NCBI RefSeq assembly: GCF_044383835.1
Contig: NZ_JBISEP010000010.1
Coordinates: 1 to 64,000 of the forward strand
DNA: 64,000 nt
From: Paraliobacillus sp044383835
Lineage (GTDB): Bacteria > Bacillota > Bacilli > Bacillales > Amphibacillaceae
Reading direction: 5' to 3'
Part shown: positions 61,403 through 64,000 of the stretch, piece after piece
How the letters are laid out: every line of letters begins with the position of its first letter
Numbering within the stretch: position 1 is the first letter of the stretch
Made by a program: the position numbers and the translations under genes
Notes under the pieces: generated by a model
Told to the model about the DNA's origin: nothing
The model's input: the letters and a program-made list of their open reading frames with translations, nothing else
Database searches by the model: none

Positions 61403-63829
61403 ATGCTTGTTTCATTAAATTGGTTAAAAAATTATGTTAATTTACAAGGGTTAACCCCTGAAGCATTGGCAGATAAAATAACAAAAACAGGTATTGAAGT
61501 AGAAAGTATTGATTATGTTGCAGAAAAAAGTACTAATGTTGTAATCGGTTATGTAGAAAGTTGTGAAAAACATCCAAATGCGGATAAATTAAATCTATGT
61601 CAAGTGAATGTTGGTGATGAAACGTTACAGATTGTGTGTGGGGCACCGAACGTTGCCGCTGGACAAAACGTTGCTGTTGCAAAACCGGGTGCTGTTTTGC
61701 CTGGCAATTTTAAAATTAAGAAAGCAAAGCTACGAGGAGTGGAGTCTAATGGTATGATTTGCTCCTTGCAAGAGCTTGGCATCGAAGGAAAATACGTACC
61801 AAAAGATGTAGCGGAAGGAATATTCGTTTTTCAAAATGATGTAGAAGTTGGAGCAGACGTATTACAATTATTAAATTTAGATGATGTTATTTTAGAGCTT
61901 GGATTAACACCGAATCGATCAGATGCATTAAGTATGCTAGGTGTTGCTTATGAAGTAGCAGCTATTCTAGATGTAGATGTTAAACTACCTGATACATCAG
62001 TAAGTATGATTGAAGCAAAAGCGACAGATACAGTTGGATTAAAGGTGGAAACTCCAGAACTAAATCCATATTATGCTGCATTTATTATTAAAGACATAGA
62101 AGTAGGACCATCACCTTTATGGATGCGAAATTATTTAATCGCTGCTGGTATTCGACCAATTAATAATGTGGTTGATATTACGAACTATGTGTTGCTTGAA
62201 TATGGTCAACCGCTGCATGCATTTGACTTTGATAGATTCGATTCCAATCAAATTGTCGTTCGTCGTGCTAAACAAAATGAAACAATGACAACATTAGACG
62301 GACAAACAAGAGATTTAACGACAGATCATTTAGTCATTACGAATGGGCAAGAACCTACAGCATTAGCAGGTGTAATGGGTGGAGCAAATGCGGAAGTATC
62401 AGATACCACAACAACGGTTTTATTAGAAACAGCTTATTTTGATCCGAAAGCCGTTCGTATGGCATCAAAGCATCACGGATTACGTAGTGAGTCTAGTGCA
62501 CGTTTTGAAAAAGGAGTGGACCCTAACCGTGTTTACGCAGCAGGTCTTCGGGCTTGTCAGTTATTAGCAGCCCATGCAAATGGAACCGTGCTAAGTGAGC
62601 CTATGATTTTTGATCAACTAGATAAATCAGAAAAACAAGTTGTAATGACAACGAATCGAATAAATAATCGTCTTGGAACAGAGATGACAAATGAAGATAT
62701 TGCTTTAACATTGAAAAAGTTAGGTTTTTTGTTTGAGCAAAATGGAGAAACATTTGAAGTAACAATCCCAACAAGAAGACAGGATATTAGCCAATTTGAG
62801 GATATGTTAGAAGAAGTTGCTCGTATTTATGGGTATGATCTATTGCCGTATACATTACCTCAAGGCGTAGCGCAAGCAGGTAGCTTAACGAAGGCACAAG
62901 AGCTGAAGCGTTTTGTGAAAAATTACTTTGAAGGTGCTGGTTTAAAGGAGGCTATTACTTACTCCTTAACAACAGATAATCGGGCGCAAATGTTAGTTAG
63001 TCCTGAGGTTAAAGAACAAGCGGTAACACCAATTCGTTTAGCGATGCCAATGAGTGAAGAGCATAGTACACTTCGATTGAGTATGTTGCCAGAAATGCTT
63101 GATTCGTTAGCTTATAATGTCGCACGAAAGCAATACAATCTTGGTTATTATGAAGTAGGAACGATCTTTATTTCTGCGGAAGAAAAAGTGACAAAACAAC
63201 CGAAAGAACTATTGCGAGCTGCTGCAGCGATAACTGGTGAATGGCTTACTCACCCTTGGCAACAAGAAAAGAAAGTAGTCGATTTTTTCTTAATTAAAGG
63301 AATTATGGAAGGATTGTTTGAACGATTACATGTCCATGCAACATTTGAGCCTACGAAAATCGATGGCATGCATCCTGGACGTACGGCAATCGTGAAGGTA
63401 GATCATAAGGTAATCGGTTTTGTTGGTCAAGTACATCCGCAGCTTCAAAAAGATTTTGACTTGAAGGATACGTTTGTATTTGATATTGATTTAGCATATC
63501 TTATTGAACAACATGAAAACGAACCGAACTTTAATAAAATACCACGATTCCCTACAGTTACTCGTGACATTGCATTGGTTGTGAATGAGACAGTTTCTGC
63601 AGGTGATATTCAACAAACCATTGCAAAAAATGCTGGTTCTTTATTGAAGGAAATACAGGTGTTTGACCTTTATCAAGGGGAGCATTTAGAGACAGGTAAG
63701 AAATCATTAGCGTTCCACTTACTCTATTTAGATCCAGAACGTACATTAACAGATGATGAAGTAGAAGCATCGTATCAAAAAATATTATTAGCAGTAAAAG
63801 ATGAACATAAAGCTGAATTAAGAAGTTAA
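61403..63829 (+). CDS. pheT: Phenylalanyl-tRNA synthetase beta subunit
   Basis: 808 residues, full length. Domains in order: EMAP-like tRNA-binding (about 40-150, with GYVESCEKHPNADKLNLCQV), B1/B3-B4 editing region (to about 400), B5 (about 405-475), catalytic-like core, and the C-terminal anticodon-binding FDX-ACB (about 715-808, FPTVTRDIALVVNE). AAGGAGG ribosome site. Co-transcribed with pheS under T-box control. Confidence 0.98.
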   Translation: MLVSLNWLKNYVNLQGLTPEALADKITKTGIEVESIDYVAEKSTNVVIGYVESCEKHPNADKLNLCQVNVGDETLQIVCGAPNVAAGQNVAVAKPGAVLPGNFKIKKAKLRGVESNGMICSLQELGIEGKYVPKDVAEGIFVFQNDVEVGADVLQLLNLDDVILELGLTPNRSDALSMLGVAYEVAAILDVDVKLPDTSVSMIEAKATDTVGLKVETPELNPYYAAFIIKDIEVGPSPLWMRNYLIAAGIRPINNVVDITNYVLLEYGQPLHAFDFDRFDSNQIVVRRAKQNETMTTLDGQTRDLTTDHLVITNGQEPTALAGVMGGANAEVSDTTTTVLLETAYFDPKAVRMASKHHGLRSESSARFEKGVDPNRVYAAGLRACQLLAAHANGTVLSEPMIFDQLDKSEKQVVMTTNRINNRLGTEMTNEDIALTLKKLGFLFEQNGETFEVTIPTRRQDISQFEDMLEEVARIYGYDLLPYTLPQGVAQAGSLTKAQELKRFVKNYFEGAGLKEAITYSLTTDNRAQMLVSPEVKEQAVTPIRLAMPMSEEHSTLRLSMLPEMLDSLAYNVARKQYNLGYYEVGTIFISAEEKVTKQPKELLRAAAAITGEWLTHPWQQEKKVVDFFLIKGIMEGLFERLHVHATFEPTKIDGMHPGRTAIVKVDHKVIGFVGQVHPQLQKDFDLKDTFVFDIDLAYLIEQHENEPNFNKIPRFPTVTRDIALVVNETVSAGDIQQTIAKNAGSLLKEIQVFDLYQGEHLETGKKSLAFHLLYLDPERTLTDDEVEASYQKILLAVKDEHKAELRS

Positions 63830-63836
63830 CTAATGA

Positions 63837-63892
63837 AGTAGTTTATTTTTTGAGTGCAATTACATTGTACTGAAAAATGGACTGCTTTTTTT
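63837..63892 (+). terminator. Terminator of pheST
   Basis: AGTAGTTTATTTTT (63837-63850) pairs with AAAAATGGACTGCT (63873-63886) including three G-U pairs, followed by TTTTTT. Confidence 0.65.
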
Positions 63893-64000
63893 ATAAGGTA
63901 AGAAAGAAAAATAGATCATGCTATCGTTAAATGGATATTAGGTTTGTGCTGTGAAAAATAACAGTAATAATTTGTTCAAAATAAAAACTTATTGCGATCA

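Noticed and set aside
1..64000. tRNA or rRNA genes
   Set aside because: No cloverleaf-like GGTTCRANYCC blocks or rRNA sequence were recognised on either strand by eye; no scan was run.

Overview
This is a low-GC Firmicutes chromosome segment from an endospore-forming member of the Bacillaceae. The evidence is the set of sporulation and spore genes (an alpha/beta-type SASP, sspI, ytfJ/gerW, ytrH-ytrI, ytxC, ytaF) and a gene order that largely follows the Bacillus subtilis rpsD-to-pheT arc. Two T-box leaders, an L20 leader, an S4-type leader and an IF3 gene with an ATT start fit the same group. The interspersed repeat behind thrS resembles elements I associate with Oceanobacillus/Virgibacillus/Gracilibacillus-type genomes. 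The genus cannot be fixed from the sequence alone.

Layout. 0-12.3 kb: rpsD, a GAF/GGDEF protein (DgcW-like), msrC, the division regulator ezrA, a cysteine desulfurase with thiI, a SASP, a second NAD kinase, ytfI-ytfJ and ytxK. 12.3-18.4 kb: ackA with a CcpA (cre) site, a universal stress protein, then a five-gene envelope-stress/polyamine cluster (DUF4178, PspA, DUF4247 lipoprotein, DUF350, membrane-embedded aminopropyltransferase) led by a sigma-W-like promoter. 18.4-36.7 kb: ytpI, ytoI, nrnA, ytrH-ytrI, dnaE, and central metabolism (malic enzyme, accDA, pfkA, pyk, citZ, icd). mdh, which sits between icd and phoP in B. subtilis, is absent here. 36.8-49.1 kb: phoPR, polA-mutM-ytaF-coaE, speD, nrdR, dnaB-dnaI, ytxC. 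49.1-53.4 kb: T-box-thrS, a noncoding repeat, L20 leader-infC-rpmI-rplT. 53.4-55 kb: a degraded accessory patch with palindromic repeats, a broken IS1595-family transposase and small membrane genes, one frameshifted at a (TTTA)4 tract. 55-64 kb: ysdA, a VTT-domain protein, ysdB with a second sigma-W-like promoter, a dimeric dUTPase, ysdC, a lytic transglycosylase, sspI, an rRNA/tRNA methyltransferase and T-box-pheST.

How the parts fit. Glycolysis (pfkA, pyk), acetate overflow (ackA), fatty-acid initiation (accDA), malic enzyme and the first part of the TCA cycle (citZ, icd) are clustered as in Bacillus. SpeD makes decarboxylated SAM, which is the expected aminopropyl donor for the membrane aminopropyltransferase of the PspA cluster. 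The same TGAAAC-N17-CGTA promoter pattern precedes both the PspA cluster and ysdB, suggesting a shared ECF-sigma envelope-stress regulon. Several genes appear controlled by RNA structure: rpsD, thrS, infC and pheS by known leader classes, and speD and ytaF by candidate hairpins that mask the ribosome binding site.
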